From the NCBI GenBank assembly GCA_964475385.1, contig CAYYWV010000073.1:1-12801 (forward strand): a DNA stretch of 12,801 nt. Reading direction: 5' to 3'. The notes beneath the pieces were generated by a model. The model made no database searches. It was given only the letters and a program-made list of their open reading frames with translations, and was not told the DNA's origin. Below, piece by piece: positions 11,246 through 12,801 of the stretch. Made by a program: the position numbers and the translations under genes. The stretch comes from CAYYWV01 sp964475385 (GTDB taxonomy: Bacteria > Pseudomonadota > Alphaproteobacteria > JAAXGF01). Positions within the stretch are counted from its first letter, which is position 1; each line of letters begins with the position of its first letter.

Positions 11246-12801
11246 CTAATAGACCCGCGGCTTGGGCGGGATGGTCTCGACGTCGTCGGAGAGCGGCTTG
11301 AGATGCACCGGCCGGTAATCGAGGCGCGGCGCGCCGTCGGCGTCGAGCCAGGAAAGCGTGTGCTTGAGCCAGTTTTCGTCGTCGCGGTCGGGGTAGTCCT
11401 CGCGCGCGTGCGCGCCGCGGCTCTCGGTCCGGGCGAGCGCCGAGTGAATGGTGACCAGGGCCTGGCGCAGAAGGTTGTCGAGCTCGAGGGTCTCGACCAG
11501 ATCCGAGTTCCAGATCATCGAGCGGTCGGTCACCCGCACGTCGTCGAACGACTTCCAGATCGCGGTCAGCTTTTCGATCCCTTCGCTGAGAATCTCGCCG
11601 GTGCGGAACACGGTGCAGTTGGACTGCATCGCCCGTTGCATGGCGAGCCGGATCTCGGCCGTCGGCGTCGAGCCCTTGGCGTGGCGCAGCCGGTCAAGGA
11701 GCGCGATCGCGGCCTCGCCCGCATCCTTCGCGAGCGGCTTGTGGGGCGCGCCGGGCTTGACCAGTTCGCCCGCGCGGATCGCCGCGGCGCGGCCGAACAC
11801 GACGATGTCGAGCAGCGAGTTGCAGCCCAGGCGATTCGCGCCGTGGACCGAGACGCAAGCGGTCTCGCCGATCGCCATCAGCCCCGGGCAGGTGGCGTCG
11901 GGGTCGTCGATGGTCGGGCGCAGCACCTCGCCGTGATAGTTGGTCGGAATCCCGCCCATGCAGTAATGCGCGGTCGGGATCACGGGGATCGGCTCCTTGG
12001 TCACGTCGACGCCGGCGAAGATGCGCGAGGTCTCGGAGATGCCGGGCAGGCGCTCGTGAAGAACCTCGGGCCCGAGATGCTCGAGGTGAAGGTAGATATG
12101 GTCTTTGTTCGGTCCGACGCCGCGCCCTTCGCGGATCTCGATGGTCATCGCCCGGCTGACCACGTCGCGCGAAGCGAGATCCTTGGCGGTGGGCGCGTAG
12201 CGCTCCATGAAGCGCTCGCCTTCCGCATTGACGAGATAGCCGCCCTCGCCGCGCGCGCCTTCGGTGATCAGGCAGCCGACCCCGTAGATCCCGGTCGGGT
12301 GGAACTGCACGAACTCCATGTCCTGAAGCGGCAGCCCGGCGCGCAGCACCATGCCGTTGCCGTCGCCGGTGCAGGTGTGCGCCGAGGTGCAGGAGAAGTA
12401 GGTCCGCCCGTAGCCGCCGGTGGCGAGCACCACGATGTGCGCGCGGAAGCGGTGGATCGTCCCGTCGTCGAGGTTCCAGGCCACGACCCCGCGGCAGGCG
12501 CCCTCGTCGTCCATGATCAAATCGATCGCGAAGTACTCGACGAAGAACTCGGCCCGGTGCTTGAGCGACTGCTGGTAGAGCACGTGCAAGAGCGCGTGCC
12601 CGGTGCGGTCGGCGGCGGCGCAGGCGCGCGGCACGGGGGCGGCGCCGAAGTCGCGCATATGGCCGCCGAAGGGGCGCTGATAGATGCGCCCGTCCTCGGT
12701 GCGCGAGAACGGCAGGCCGAAGTGTTCGAGCTCGATCACGGCGGGGACCGCCTCGCGGCACATGTACTCGATGGCGTCCTGGTCGCCCAGCCAGTCCGAG
12801 C
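11246..12801 (-). CDS. sdhA: Succinate dehydrogenase flavoprotein subunit, N-terminus cut by the window edge
   Basis: SdhA oxidises succinate to fumarate on a covalently bound FAD and passes electrons to SdhB. About 517 residues are visible; the family has about 590-610, so the first 80-90, with the FAD-binding GxGxxG and flavinylated His, lie beyond the right edge. The open frame enters with SDWLGDQDAIEYM, a typical SdhA stretch, so the internal ATG at 12763 is not the start. Other landmarks are QRPFGGHMRDFG, VVLATGGYGRTY, EFVQFHPTGIYG (substrate His), LASRDVVSRAM (catalytic Arg), TAHYCMGGIPTN (substrate His) and ANRLGCNSLLD. The C-terminal domain ends YRPVHLKPL...KPRVY. sdhB starts 15 nt later. 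sdhC and sdhD are presumably upstream, outside the window. Confidence 0.97.
   Translation of the reverse strand, partial: SDWLGDQDAIEYMCREAVPAVIELEHFGLPFSRTEDGRIYQRPFGGHMRDFGAAPVPRACAAADRTGHALLHVLYQQSLKHRAEFFVEYFAIDLIMDDEGACRGVVAWNLDDGTIHRFRAHIVVLATGGYGRTYFSCTSAHTCTGDGNGMVLRAGLPLQDMEFVQFHPTGIYGVGCLITEGARGEGGYLVNAEGERFMERYAPTAKDLASRDVVSRAMTIEIREGRGVGPNKDHIYLHLEHLGPEVLHERLPGISETSRIFAGVDVTKEPIPVIPTAHYCMGGIPTNYHGEVLRPTIDDPDATCPGLMAIGETACVSVHGANRLGCNSLLDIVVFGRAAAIRAGELVKPGAPHKPLAKDAGEAAIALLDRLRHAKGSTPTAEIRLAMQRAMQSNCTVFRTGEILSEGIEKLTAIWKSFDDVRVTDRSMIWNSDLVETLELDNLLRQALVTIHSALARTESRGAHAREDYPDRDDENWLKHTLSWLDADGAPRLDYRPVHLKPLSDDVETIPPKPRVY

Overview
The window is a very GC-rich stretch (roughly two-thirds GC or more by eye). 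Every convincing gene lies on the minus strand. Reading right to left in the direction of transcription, the order is: sdhA (N-terminus cut off by the window edge), sdhB, an assembly gap, a YkuD/YafK-type L,D-transpeptidase-fold protein, a SAF-domain oxidoreductase of the homoserine-dehydrogenase-like/DXR-II type, mmsA, mdh, sucC, sucD, sucA, and the first 89 codons of sucB. The sdh ... mdh-sucCDAB order, the LDH-like malate dehydrogenase and the long 2-oxoglutarate dehydrogenase E1 point to an aerobic alphaproteobacterium, perhaps Rhodospirillales-like. Genus cannot be decided from this window. A 100-N gap flanked by a duplicated 55-mer marks it as a draft or metagenome assembly.

Layout. Positions 1-5325 hold the 2-oxoglutarate-to-succinate block sucC-sucD-sucA-sucB. 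sucC and sucD overlap by one base (TGATG), and sucD has a near-perfect Shine-Dalgarno inside the end of sucC. sucA and sucB follow after gaps of 63 and 68 nt. mdh (5496-6440) precedes sucC across a 170-nt gap holding a strong hairpin, a short perfect inverted repeat and a candidate promoter. mmsA (6590-8089), the SAF protein (8205-9569) and the transpeptidase-like protein (9652-10224) form a three-gene insert between the sdh genes and mdh. sdhB (10445-11230) and sdhA (11246 to the window end) are 15 nt apart, as in an operon.

Function. SdhAB oxidises succinate. Mdh oxidises malate. SucAB (with Lpd, presumably beyond the left edge) makes succinyl-CoA, and SucCD turns it into succinate plus a nucleoside triphosphate. 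MmsA would release propionyl-CoA or acetyl-CoA from methylmalonate or malonate semialdehyde, which can enter the same cycle (propionyl-CoA through succinyl-CoA). The SAF protein and the transpeptidase-like protein have no obvious part in the cycle.

The window is mainly core metabolism, and I see no defence system, mobile element, CRISPR array or RNA gene. The points most worth a second look are: (i) the N gap, which looks artificial because the contigs overlap by exactly 55 bp; (ii) a repeated intergenic layout of stop codon, inverted repeat, CTTGCGTC box and start codon before sucC, mdh and mmsA, with a variant before the SAF gene; (iii) the SAF-domain oxidoreductase, a possible DXR-II-type enzyme, inside a TCA-cycle cluster.
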